64,000 bases of DNA. It comes from Halochromatium sp. (GTDB lineage: Bacteria; Pseudomonadota; Gammaproteobacteria; Chromatiales; Chromatiaceae). A model generated the notes under the pieces. The model made no database searches, was not told where the DNA came from, and saw only the letters and a list, made by a program, of their open reading frames with translations. Position numbers and translations under genes: made by a program. Where the stretch lies: assembly GCA_010912705.1 (NCBI GenBank), contig POWB01000010.1, positions 93,035 to 157,034 on the forward strand, in the 5' to 3' direction. Of this stretch, positions 26,949 through 34,788 are shown piece after piece. Numbering within the stretch: position 1 is the stretch's first letter; every line of letters begins with the position of its first letter.

Positions 26949-28382
26949 TTATGACAAAGACGAGCGTCTCTGGCTGCAGGGGCTGTGCTCATCATCGCCA
27001 CGCGCGAGAAGCGCTGCCCCGTAAGCGGCCTCTTGCTGCCGGGCGCGTTGAATCGGCAGGCCCAGCACACGGGCGCGGATGGCGCTCCAGACTGGGTTTT
27101 GGGCGCCGCCGCCGCTGCTCAGGATGCGTGTTGGGGCTGGGGCACCGAGTGCTTGCAAGCGCTGATAACCGGCGTGCTCAATCTGGGCCATGCCTTCGAA
27201 TAGCCCGGCCAAGAATAGGCTGTCGTCAGCCGGTCGTGGTCTCATGCGTGGCGCCAGCTCAGGATCGGCAATCGGAAACCGCTCGCCGCGGCGTGGCAGC
27301 GGATAGTAATCGAGTCCGGTCGCCTGCCTGGGGTCGATGCCTGCGCTGAGTCGACGTAGCTCGGCATCGTCGAACTGTTGCCGCAGTACGGCGCCGCCGC
27401 TGTTCGATGCGCCACCGACCAGCCACAGATGGCCGAGCCGATGGCTATAGACCCCGCTGGCGGCGTCGCTGACAGCGCGATCCGAGATCAGCTTCAGGAC
27501 CAGCGTCGAGCCTAGGCTAGTCACCGCATCACCCGGCGCTCGCACCCCGGCTGCCAAGGTTGCGGCGGTGCTGTCGGTGGTGCCGGCGCAGATACGCAGC
27601 GTTTGGGGGAGTCCGCATGCGGCCGCCACCCTTGGGTAAATCGGTCCGAGATCGGTGCCGGGTGCCTGACAGGCCGGGAGCTGCACGGGCCTGAGATCCA
27701 TCGCCAATAGCCAGGGCGGATAGGCTAGCCGCTGTGGATCGAAGCCCAGCTTGAGACCGTTGTTCCAATCGCTGTCGCCAAACTGGTTGCGCAGCCGGCC
27801 GCTGATCCAGTCCGCCTGATGCAGGGCGAGGGCAGGCTGGCTTGGCTGCAAATGTCGGCGTAGGTACAGCAGCTTGGCCAACGAGGCGCTCGGTCCGCGG
27901 GCGGCTGAATCGGTCGGTGCTCGCTCGGCAACCTGCTGTGCCTCGCTGAGCGCGCGCGTATCGTTGTACATCAGCGCCGGGGTGAGCGGCTCGCCAGCAG
28001 CTGTGCAGAGCAGGAGGCTGGCCGAGGTGCCGTCGACGCAGAGCGCTTGTGGACGATAGTGATGGAGATCGTCGCTGAGCTTGCCCAGCACGTCCAGTAC
28101 GGCCTGCCACCAGTGCTCAGGGTCTTGCTCGACCGCGCGGCTGTCGTCGGGCCGGCTGCGGGTCGCCACTGTCGTCGGCTGCCCTGTCGTGCTGTGCGCG
28201 GTCACGGGCTGCTCGGTCGTGGGGCGCTCGGTTAGGCGATGATCGGCTAGGCGAGGCTTGGTCTTGGCGGTGGGCAGCGCGGATTTGGCCAAGGCAATCT
28301 GCTGCCCGGCTTGGTCGATGGCGAGGGCGCGGCAGCCGGAGGTGCCGAGATCAAGCCCGATCCAGCAGGGGATAACCGTCAT
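26949..28382 (-). CDS. FGGY-family carbohydrate kinase (ribulokinase/xylulokinase-like)
   Basis: 477 residues with the actin-like ATPase fold: phosphate-1 loop IGLDLGTSGCRALAID, substrate region ALCVDGTSASLLLCTAAGEPLTPALMYNDTR, adenosine segment ILSSGGGAQNPVW. It resembles the cyanobacterial/plant xylulose-kinase-1-like group (D-ribulose kinase) more than E. coli XylB; the substrate is inferred. A Thr/Pro/Gln-rich insertion (about residues 40-80) in the N-terminal domain is not part of the family core. queF lies 5 nt upstream in the same direction, so the two are probably cotranscribed. Confidence 0.8.
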   Translation of the reverse strand: MTVIPCWIGLDLGTSGCRALAIDQAGQQIALAKSALPTAKTKPRLADHRLTERPTTEQPVTAHSTTGQPTTVATRSRPDDSRAVEQDPEHWWQAVLDVLGKLSDDLHHYRPQALCVDGTSASLLLCTAAGEPLTPALMYNDTRALSEAQQVAERAPTDSAARGPSASLAKLLYLRRHLQPSQPALALHQADWISGRLRNQFGDSDWNNGLKLGFDPQRLAYPPWLLAMDLRPVQLPACQAPGTDLGPIYPRVAAACGLPQTLRICAGTTDSTAATLAAGVRAPGDAVTSLGSTLVLKLISDRAVSDAASGVYSHRLGHLWLVGGASNSGGAVLRQQFDDAELRRLSAGIDPRQATGLDYYPLPRRGERFPIADPELAPRMRPRPADDSLFLAGLFEGMAQIEHAGYQRLQALGAPAPTRILSSGGGAQNPVWSAIRARVLGLPIQRARQQEAAYGAALLARGDDEHSPCSQRRSSLS

Positions 28383-28387
28383 ATCGA

Positions 28388-28777
28388 TCAGGGGAGCGCA
28401 ACAGCCGCCGCTGCCTGCCAGCCGGTCGCACGGTGCTCGGCAACGACCGTGGTGTAGATGCCACCGCGGACGTTGAACTCAGCGGTCAGCCGCATGAATC
28501 TCGGTGCGGTGGCTTGGACCAGGTCGGTCAGGATGCGGTTGGTGACAGCCTCATGGAAACCGCCCTCGTCGCGATAGGACCAGACGTAGAGCTTCAGTGA
28601 TTTCAGCTCGACGCAGGTCGCCTCTGGTACGTATTCCAGGGTCAGCTCGGCAAAGTCTGGCTGGCCGGTCTTGGGGCATAAGCAGGTGAACTCGGGCACG
28701 CGGATACGGATTGTATAGTCGCGCTCGGGCTGCGGGTTGGGGAAGGTCTCCAGTGCTTGGCTGGGTTGAGTCGCCAT
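28388..28777 (-). CDS. queF: NADPH-dependent 7-cyano-7-deazaguanine reductase (short QueF)
   Basis: Reduces preQ0 to preQ1 in queuosine synthesis. 129 residues, the unimodular type I QueF. The catalytic Cys is in [20 protein letters not shown], and the nitrile-binding [20 protein letters not shown] motif with the conserved Glu and His is intact. No other que gene is nearby and no preQ1 riboswitch is evident in the 150 nt upstream. It leads the kinase gene by 5 nt. Confidence 0.95.
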   Translation of the reverse strand: MATQPSQALETFPNPQPERDYTIRIRVPEFTCLCPKTGQPDFAELTLEYVPEATCVELKSLKLYVWSYRDEGGFHEAVTNRILTDLVQATAPRFMRLTAEFNVRGGIYTTVVAEHRATGWQAAAAVALP

Positions 28778-29163
28778 CGTATCAGTGTCTCCAAGATTGG
28801 CTGGTGTGGGTGCGGAAGTATAGGGCCAATATTGTTACTGTATCTGTGGGCCTGATCAGCTAGCCTGATCGGTCGTCATGCTCTGTAGCCTGGATAGTTC
28901 ATAAATCTCACGCGAAGGCGCGAAGGCGCGAAGTAAACCAATCACTTGGACAGGTTTTTGTGACCTGACGGATCGTTTGCGACAAACAGGCACTCAGGTC
29001 AACTGTTGGCCGCAAGATCCGTCTTCTTCGTGTTCTTCGTCTTCTTCGCGACTTCGCGGCTTCGCGTGAAACATTCGGGTTAGTAAGGCTAGGAGCATTG
29101 GCCATTTCCCGGGTCGCTGGGACCACTTGAGTCTCTGGGACCATCAACCAAGCTAAGACACTC
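28778..29163. other. 386-bp divergent intergenic region with a nested inverted repeat
   Basis: No coding frame is supported. The centre holds a 28-bp inverted repeat (separate entry) enclosing smaller ones. The rest, towards queF (28778-28905), is unremarkable; a weak AT-rich stretch (AATATTGTTACTGTAT, 28829-28844) could be part of the queF promoter. Confidence 0.6.
28906..29071. repeat. Nested inverted repeat, 28-bp outer arms
   Basis: Outer arms 28906-28933 and 29044-29071 are complementary at 25 of 28 positions; each is built of CGCGAAGG-type 8-bp units. The 110-bp interior holds GACCTGA/TCAGGTC (28962-28968, 28994-29000) around GTTTG-CGA-CAAAC (28975-28987), and a competing pair GACGGATC/GATCCGTC (28967-28974, 29016-29023). 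Could be a non-autonomous mobile repeat or a structured transcript. Confidence 0.85.
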
Positions 29164-29190
29164 ATGCAACGCAAGACACTCATGCAACCA
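29155..29190 (+). repeat. 18-bp tandem duplication containing the start codon
   Basis: AAGACACTCATGCAACGC is repeated directly with 16 of 18 bases identical, so two in-frame ATG codons (29164 and 29182) sit in the same context at the start of the acetolactate decarboxylase gene. Confidence 0.92.
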
Positions 29191-30003
29191 AAGAAATCGT
29201 CCCTATGCCTTCGGTCTCGCAGCATTGGCGCCTTGCTCTGCATGCTGCTCACCGGCAGTCTGTTGGCCGAGGAGCGCCGCGATGAGGTGCTCTACCAGGT
29301 CTCGACCATCGATGCCCTGCTCGCTGGTGTCTATGACAGCGCCGCCAGCCTGGGCGATCTGCTCAAGCAGGGCGATTTCGGTATTGGCACCTTTGATGCC
29401 CTAGACGGTGAGTTGATCGCGCTTGATGGGGTGGTCTATCAGGCCGCGAGCGATGGGCAGATCAGACGCATGCCGGCCGAGACCGGAACGCCCTTCATGG
29501 CGGTGACCTGGTTTGCGCCAGATCAGGTGTTTGCGTTCAGTGATCCGGTCGATTTCGAGGCTTTCAAAGCACAGCTCGAGCAACGCTTTCCGAGCCGCAA
29601 TATGATCTACGCGATCAAGGCCGAGGCTCGCTTTGCGCAGATCCGCTATCGCAGCGTGCCGCGTCAACAGAAGCCCTATGCGCCGCTCGCGGAGGTCACG
29701 CGCGAGCAACTGTTGTTTGAGCAGCGGGACATCGATGGCACCTTGGTCGGCTTTTGGTGCCCCAGTTTCGTCGAGGGGATCAACGTGCCTGGGTTCCATC
29801 TGCATTTCCTCTCCGCGGATCGTGCTCACGGCGGCCACGTTCTTGACTTTAGTATGGTGCATGGCAGCGTTGAGCTTGATGATACCAGCGGTTGGGAGAT
29901 CGCACTGCCGACCATCTCGGGATACCTGGATGCCAATCTCGACAGTGATCGCAGTGCCGAGCTGCATGCGGTCGAGCGGGGTGGACCTCGCCAGCAAGAT
30001 TGA
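29164..30003 (+). CDS. alsD: Acetolactate decarboxylase with signal peptide
   Basis: Converts 2-acetolactate to acetoin, the last step of the acetoin branch. 279 residues: a hydrophobic export signal (SIGALLCMLLTGSLLAEE, about residues 20-37), then the family core with the conserved Glu in FDALDGELIALDG (Glu83), RYRSVPRQQKPY, and the zinc-binding His212, His214 and His225 in FHLHFLSADRAHGGHVLDF. Enzymes with signal peptides are known, for example in Brevibacillus. No acetolactate synthase gene is adjacent. Two in-frame start codons result from a duplication; the second (29182) gives the more normal signal peptide. I see no good ribosome binding site for either. Confidence 0.9.
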   Translation: MQRKTLMQPKKSSLCLRSRSIGALLCMLLTGSLLAEERRDEVLYQVSTIDALLAGVYDSAASLGDLLKQGDFGIGTFDALDGELIALDGVVYQAASDGQIRRMPAETGTPFMAVTWFAPDQVFAFSDPVDFEAFKAQLEQRFPSRNMIYAIKAEARFAQIRYRSVPRQQKPYAPLAEVTREQLLFEQRDIDGTLVGFWCPSFVEGINVPGFHLHFLSADRAHGGHVLDFSMVHGSVELDDTSGWEIALPTISGYLDANLDSDRSAELHAVERGGPRQQD

Positions 30004-30013
30004 TGGGTAAAAC

Positions 30014-30065
30014 GGATCGGCAAGACCGATCGGCAAGACCGATCGGCAAGACCGATCAGCAAGAC
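30014..30065. repeat. 13-bp tandem repeat CGATCGGCAAGAC x 4
   Basis: Four copies (two perfect, two with one change) lie between the alsD stop and the convergent GNAT gene and run into the last codons of the latter, whose stop is at 30056-30058. Confidence 0.93.
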
Positions 30066-31021
30066 GGGTCTGTCTTTGGCGCAATCCAGGCATAGAGACT
30101 GCGCTTAGCATAGTCGTGAAAGCCCAGCTGTTGGTAGAGCCGAAGGGCTAGATGATTGCGGGTATCCACGGAAAGGAGCAGTCGCTCGGCGCCGTGACAG
30201 GCCGCCCGGCTCAGGGCCTCGATGACCAACTGCCGCCCCAGGCCATGGCCACGCCAGCCTGGTGTTACTCCCATATAGATTAGCTCCCAGCAGCTGGTTT
30301 GTGGATGTGGTGCCATTAACAATAGGCCTGCATCCTCTGCTCTGTAGCGTAGGATGCACCAATGCTCGGGGCTGTACTGTCCTTGGTGGCGGAAGCCCTC
30401 GATCGCTTGCCAAGGTGATAGCACATCGCTCAGGCCGGGGCAGTCCAACGAACTGTCCTGGATCTTTGACAGGATCGACTCCAGCCGTGGCGAAGGTAAT
30501 TGGCCGATGGACTCAAAGCGCAGCTCGGCTGCCGATGTTGTCTCCTTTTCCGGCTGCTCTCGCCCAATTTGCGCCTGGAGATAGCGCAGGTCGACCAGGG
30601 GCGGGAAGCCGTTGTCGCGCAGTAACAAGGCTGCATCCGTATCTATCGTATCGATCACCGCCTGGACCAGATTAAAGCCCTGACTGGCTGCCCAGCATCG
30701 AGCGCCATGCAAGAGCATTGCTCCCCACTGTGAGCTATCAACTGGCAGCCATAGCCGCGCTGTGTTGCCTGGCTGAGGCTGCACCCAGATCGCCGCTGCA
30801 GGGCCGATGGGACCGGGGACGATCATGAGCCCCTGCCAGTCCGGCTCCGGCTGATCAGCTAAACTGTTGATGGCTTCGACCAATTCGGCGAGGCCGCTCG
30901 GCTCATCCGCTGCGGCCAGCAGCCTGAGTGCATGGACTCGCCAAGGGGCAGGGCAACAGATGACTCTGTCGTCGGGCCATGGCTTGTTGATGCTGTCCGC
31001 AGATCGATTAGCGCGCTGCAT
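30056..31021 (-). CDS. GNAT-family N-acetyltransferase
   Basis: About 321 residues if translated from ATG 31021 (a longer frame to 31189 overlaps the zipA-like gene and is unlikely). The C-terminal GNAT domain is clear: GVTPGWRGHGLGRQLVIEAL is the acetyl-CoA pyrophosphate loop (motif A) and NHLALRLYQQLGFHDYAKR is motif B. The N-terminal half looks like a second, degenerate GNAT repeat. The substrate is unknown; similarity to RimI-like or mycothiol synthase-like tandem GNAT proteins is structural only. No clear ribosome binding site precedes the chosen start. Divergent from the zipA-like gene. Confidence 0.72.
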   Translation of the reverse strand: MQRANRSADSINKPWPDDRVICCPAPWRVHALRLLAAADEPSGLAELVEAINSLADQPEPDWQGLMIVPGPIGPAAAIWVQPQPGNTARLWLPVDSSQWGAMLLHGARCWAASQGFNLVQAVIDTIDTDAALLLRDNGFPPLVDLRYLQAQIGREQPEKETTSAAELRFESIGQLPSPRLESILSKIQDSSLDCPGLSDVLSPWQAIEGFRHQGQYSPEHWCILRYRAEDAGLLLMAPHPQTSCWELIYMGVTPGWRGHGLGRQLVIEALSRAACHGAERLLLSVDTRNHLALRLYQQLGFHDYAKRSLYAWIAPKTDPSC

Positions 31022-31125
31022 CGGAGGCAACCATGGCTTGCACCGGGCTTCGTTGTGGCGAGTGGACTTGAATGGAAGAAAGGGCTTGTTTCTGCAACAA
31101 TAGTGTATCTGGGGAGGAGGAAGTG

Positions 31126-31731
31126 ATGACTGAAACGAGCCTTGCCATCCTGTTAGCTGCCGCAGCCTTAGTATTGGGGCTGATCGCACTGGCCATCTTC
31201 TACTTTTCTGTGGTTAAGCGCGGCGATGAAGACGAGAATGCCAAGGCGGGAGAGTCGGCTGAGTCAGCGAGCCTGGGGCAGACCCAATCCGATGGCCCGG
31301 GCAAGCGCGCCTTACACAAAAAGAAGGGCGTAGACAAGACGCAGCGCTATCTCTTCGTCGTGTTTGATGAGCCAGGGCCGGAAACGAATCGAGCCCTCGG
31401 GCAGTTACTGCAAGAGACAAAGGCATTCTATGAAGCAGCACTCGGCATCTATCACATTCCACCGGGACCAGAAGGCTATCCGCTGACCGTCGCCAATGCC
31501 TCCTCACCAGGCACCCTGCCGCCACTGCATCAGAGTGACAATGAGCATCCGCCCGTGCAGGGTGTATCGATCCTGATCAAGTTTATCAACTCGCGCAGCT
31601 TGTCACGCAGCCCAGAGACGATGATCGGCTTTACCCGACGGGTCGCCGATCTTGGCGGGAGCATCTTAGACGTCGAGCACAATCCGGTGACCGACGAGAT
31701 GCTTGGTGCACTGCACCCTGATGCGGATTGA
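31126..31731 (+). CDS. Short ZipA-like protein: N-terminal anchor and FtsZ-binding-type domain
   Basis: 201 residues. An N-terminal membrane helix (SLAILLAAAALVLGLIALAI) is followed by a short linker (about residues 33-70) and a domain resembling the ZipA C-terminal FtsZ-binding fold: RYLFVVFDEPG, ALGIYHIPPGPEGYPLTVAN, SSPGTLPP, GVSILIKF, and a last helix with VADLGGSILDVEHNPVTDEML. ZipA tethers FtsZ to the membrane at the septum; E. coli ZipA has 328 residues with a long Pro/Gln linker, which is nearly absent here. A strong GGGGAGGAGGAAG site precedes ATG 31126. The adjacent ligA that often accompanies zipA is not present. Assignment by pattern. Confidence 0.6.
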   Translation: MTETSLAILLAAAALVLGLIALAIFYFSVVKRGDEDENAKAGESAESASLGQTQSDGPGKRALHKKKGVDKTQRYLFVVFDEPGPETNRALGQLLQETKAFYEAALGIYHIPPGPEGYPLTVANASSPGTLPPLHQSDNEHPPVQGVSILIKFINSRSLSRSPETMIGFTRRVADLGGSILDVEHNPVTDEMLGALHPDAD

Positions 31732-31734
31732 TCA

Positions 31735-31755
31735 GTTAGTGGTTAGTGGTTAGTG
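31735..31755. repeat. Heptamer repeat GTTAGTG x 3
   Basis: Three perfect copies begin 4 nt after the stop of the ZipA-like gene, between it and a convergent gene. The unit differs by one base from GTGAGTG, a rotation of the heptamer at 22817-22892. Confidence 0.93.
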
Positions 31756-31762
31756 ATCTGTG

Positions 31763-32536
31763 TTAGGCGACACTGCGTAAGCTCGCCTGTGCGGACTCAC
31801 TGCCGGTGCCCGTGGTCGCCGCAATGCGGCTGTATTCTTCGACGCGCAGATCCCGGAGGCTGGATTCTGCCGCATCATCATCATTCGCGGCGGCACCGCC
31901 TTCGCCAACAAGATTGGCCGCTTCTGTTTGCTGTTGGCTCAGCTCGAGCTGGGCCATGAGCAAGTATTGGCGTGCGCGTGCAGCGACTTGATAGTCGGTT
32001 GGTGAGGGCTCGGCAGGCGCTAAGGCGGCACTGATGACGACATTCATCTTCTCGATCGTGGCTCGGGGGTCGCCCGTGACTGGTCCGTAGTCAACCGATA
32101 CCTCGCCCGCGACGGCGTAACGCTGGCCATCAGGGCCGATCTCATACTGGAACTGTGCCCCACCGGTATAGGCGCCGCCGGCAATCTGATGGGCAAGCTC
32201 ATGCTGGCGCACCTCGCGATCGGTCTGTTTGAGCTGATCGAGCAAACGCAGCTCTTGCGGTGAGAGCTGCTCCGCGAGGGCGTTGTTTTGTGGCTTACTG
32301 GCGCTGTCACCTGCAGTGACGCGGGCAGGGGCTTCGTCCTCAGTTGGTCGGACTGACTGACTCGGGCTGGGCTCGCCTCCTCCAGTCGGCCGCACTGGCT
32401 GGCCTTGGCTTGTCTGGCCTTTGGCGGCCTCAACGCTCGTGCGCCAGGCCGCTGCCGCGGCCATTCCGCTGCCGTTAGCCGTACTCCCGGCAGTGGTGAG
32501 CAGAGGGATAGGGCTGACAGCGGAGGTTGTGATCAC
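31763..32536 (-). CDS. Putative zinc metalloprotease (CJM1_0395/SprA-related family)
   Basis: 257 residues. A disordered Ser/Pro/Gln-rich N-terminal third is followed by the family core, beginning QEVRQHELAHQIAGGAYTGGAQF-like: here REVRQHELAHQIAGG with an HELAH zinc motif, then YEIGPDGQRYAVAGEVSVD and a helical end. The family is found in epsilon- and gammaproteobacteria and is often described as a putative metalloprotease of unknown role. No signal peptide. It lies downstream of a chemoreceptor gene on the same strand, at the border of the flagellar region. Confidence 0.78.
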   Translation of the reverse strand: MITTSAVSPIPLLTTAGSTANGSGMAAAAAWRTSVEAAKGQTSQGQPVRPTGGGEPSPSQSVRPTEDEAPARVTAGDSASKPQNNALAEQLSPQELRLLDQLKQTDREVRQHELAHQIAGGAYTGGAQFQYEIGPDGQRYAVAGEVSVDYGPVTGDPRATIEKMNVVISAALAPAEPSPTDYQVAARARQYLLMAQLELSQQQTEAANLVGEGGAAANDDDAAESSLRDLRVEEYSRIAATTGTGSESAQASLRSVA

Positions 32537-32583
32537 TGTTTGATCCTCAATGCAGATTGAGAACCTGAGTGTTGGTCAGGTCA

Positions 32584-34311
32584 TCAAAAGCTTTCCCAGT
32601 CATCTTCATTATGGACAGCGGGCTCGAGCTGCGGCTTGGGAGCCGGCTTTGGCTGCCGCGGAGGCGCCAAGGCAGCGGGCTTGACCGACTCCCCTGTGGA
32701 GCTGGTTTTGGCCGCGGGAAGTGCGGCCCTAGGAGCCGTGGCTGCCGTCTTACCAACATTAAAGAAGGATACCGCATCCGCAAGCTCTCTGGACTGCTCT
32801 TCGAGAGACGCCGAAGCGGTCGCCGTTTGCTCGACCAAGGCGGCGTTTTGTTGCGTCACCTCGTCCATTTGGCTGATGGCAACGCTCACCTGATCGATCG
32901 CCATGGTCTGTTCGTTAGATGCCCGATTGACCTCATCCATCAGCTCTGAGACCTTCGCGCTGTGGGTGACGATCTCGCTCATCGAGTCGCCAACCGCCTC
33001 GACGAGCACGCGACCCTCCTGGACAACCTCGCCATTCAGTGCAATCAGCTCTTGGATCTGCTTGGCGGCATCGGCCGAACGTTGCGCGAGGTTGCGCACT
33101 TCCTGAGCAACAACGGCAAAGCCACGGCCTTGCTCACCGGCCCGCGCTGCCTCGACCGAGGCATTGAGGGCCAGGATATTGGTCTGGAAGGCAATGCCAT
33201 CAATCAGGGAAATGATACCGCTGATCTTTTCCGAGCTTTCCGTCAGCTCGTGCATCTTGCCAACCGCCTGTTTGGCCTTCTCACCTCCTGTACCGGCCGA
33301 GGTGTTTGCCTGACTTGCGAGCTGATTGGCCTGCGCCGTATTGTCCGTATTGTGCTTCACCGTTGAGGCGACTTGCTCCATGCTACTGGCGGTCTGTTGC
33401 AGGCTAGATGCCTGCTCTTCGGTGCGCTGGGAGAGGTCAGTATTGCCAGTCGAGATCTGAGTGGCGGCGGTGGATATCGACTCAACCGAGCTGACGATGT
33501 TGATGATCAGGTCTCTCAGCTTATCTTGGGTATCGGCTAGCGATAACATCATCTCGCCGACCTCATCCCGGCCACGCATATCGATGCGATTCGTCAGGTT
33601 GCCGCGAGACATCTCGACGAAGACTTGCCGTGCGTTCGCAAGCGGTCGGGTGATGCGTGCGATGATCTGCCAGCCGAGCAGGGCGCCAAGCAGAATCGCT
33701 ATGACCACAGCGCCGATCATCAGGTTGCGCATGAACAGCGCATTGGCCTCGGCATTCTGGAAGACGGCCAGGGCGGTCTGGTGCTCTAGCTCGATCATCT
33801 GGGTTAAGGTTGCGCTGAGTTCCTCATAGACCGGTAAACCTTCGATAAAGACGACAAAATCTGCACCCGGGTACTCGCCAACGAGGTACAGCTCCAAGGC
33901 CGGGTCCACGGCGTTATAGATGAGTTTTTGGTAGAGTCCGTCGAGCTGCTCGGCGAGGGCTTCGCCTTCGGCGCTGTTGACGGCCTCCCGGTAGCTGCTC
34001 CAGATGCCAGTCAGCTCGGTCTCGTTATCCTTGATAATGTCGGAATGCATCGAAACGGGATGATCATGGAGTGCGCTGACCGCGATGTTGGGGGCATGCT
34101 GTGAGGCCAGGAAAAGCTGCATCATGATGTTGCGGACCAGCGCATCGATACGGGCGAGATCCTGTGAGCGTGTGAGGTTCTGCTCGTAGACACCGGCCAG
34201 GGCACGGTTCGAGGATTGCATGCCGTTGAGGTCAAGGCCACCGACGATCAGCAGCAACGCAAGGAGGATGATAATCAGCAAGGCCAAGCGGCTCTTGATC
34301 GTCAGTTTCAT
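32584..34311 (-). CDS. Methyl-accepting chemotaxis protein with CheR/CheB tether
   Basis: 575-residue transmembrane receptor. Membrane helix at about residues 8-28, periplasmic four-helix-bundle-like sensor (30-190), second helix (about 195-216), HAMP domain, then a methyl-accepting signalling domain with the intact hairpin tip [21 protein letters not shown] flexible Ala/Pro linker ends in DWESF, the type of pentapeptide that docks CheR and CheB. The ligand is not predictable. Over the signalling half it resembles the receptor at 54873-56594, suggesting paralogy. Monocistronic or followed by the metalloprotease gene. Confidence 0.95.
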   Translation of the reverse strand: MKLTIKSRLALLIIILLALLLIVGGLDLNGMQSSNRALAGVYEQNLTRSQDLARIDALVRNIMMQLFLASQHAPNIAVSALHDHPVSMHSDIIKDNETELTGIWSSYREAVNSAEGEALAEQLDGLYQKLIYNAVDPALELYLVGEYPGADFVVFIEGLPVYEELSATLTQMIELEHQTALAVFQNAEANALFMRNLMIGAVVIAILLGALLGWQIIARITRPLANARQVFVEMSRGNLTNRIDMRGRDEVGEMMLSLADTQDKLRDLIINIVSSVESISTAATQISTGNTDLSQRTEEQASSLQQTASSMEQVASTVKHNTDNTAQANQLASQANTSAGTGGEKAKQAVGKMHELTESSEKISGIISLIDGIAFQTNILALNASVEAARAGEQGRGFAVVAQEVRNLAQRSADAAKQIQELIALNGEVVQEGRVLVEAVGDSMSEIVTHSAKVSELMDEVNRASNEQTMAIDQVSVAISQMDEVTQQNAALVEQTATASASLEEQSRELADAVSFFNVGKTAATAPRAALPAAKTSSTGESVKPAALAPPRQPKPAPKPQLEPAVHNEDDWESF

Positions 34312-34523
34312 AGCACTCTTTACTCCCGGACAATGCAGCTTGCAGTCCTCCTCCTAAGGGGTGGAGGTTTCCCCTACAATCATCGTTCATACCGGGGCGC
34401 GCTTGAACTAAACAGCCTGACGTAGATCAAGCGGTCGATGCATTTCGCACTGGCAGCTGAGGCAGACTATCATCTGCATGCTGGAAGATGATCTTTCTTG
34501 CCGACACAGAACACACAGCTAAG

Positions 34524-34745
34524 ATGCCAAGCGTCGATGTCATCATCGAGCTTTCCGCCGAGGCCTGTCTGAGCCACTATGAAGGCCGGGCCGAGCAGGT
34601 GTATACCCGTAGTCTTGATGGGCGGCGGGTCGTCTTTCCTGCGACTGCGCTACGGCGGGTGGTGACCCCTGATGGCGTGCATGGCATCTTCCGGCTGCGC
34701 TTTTCGCCGGCGGGGCAGTTCGAGACGATCGAGCGCTTACGCTGA
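34524..34745 (+). CDS. DUF2835 family protein
   Basis: 73 residues from ATG 34524 (an in-frame codon at 34488 is less likely). The pattern VIIELSAEACLSHYEGRAEQV, then RRVVFPATALRR and GIHGRFRL-like GVHGIFRLRF fits DUF2835, a small gammaproteobacterial family of unknown function. It ends 43 nt before the PilZ/HD-GYP gene on the same strand and may be cotranscribed with it. Confidence 0.75.
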   Translation: MPSVDVIIELSAEACLSHYEGRAEQVYTRSLDGRRVVFPATALRRVVTPDGVHGIFRLRFSPAGQFETIERLR

Positions 34746-34788
34746 TGTGGCACTTAAGCCACCGTCAGTAGCAGGATTAGGATAGGGC

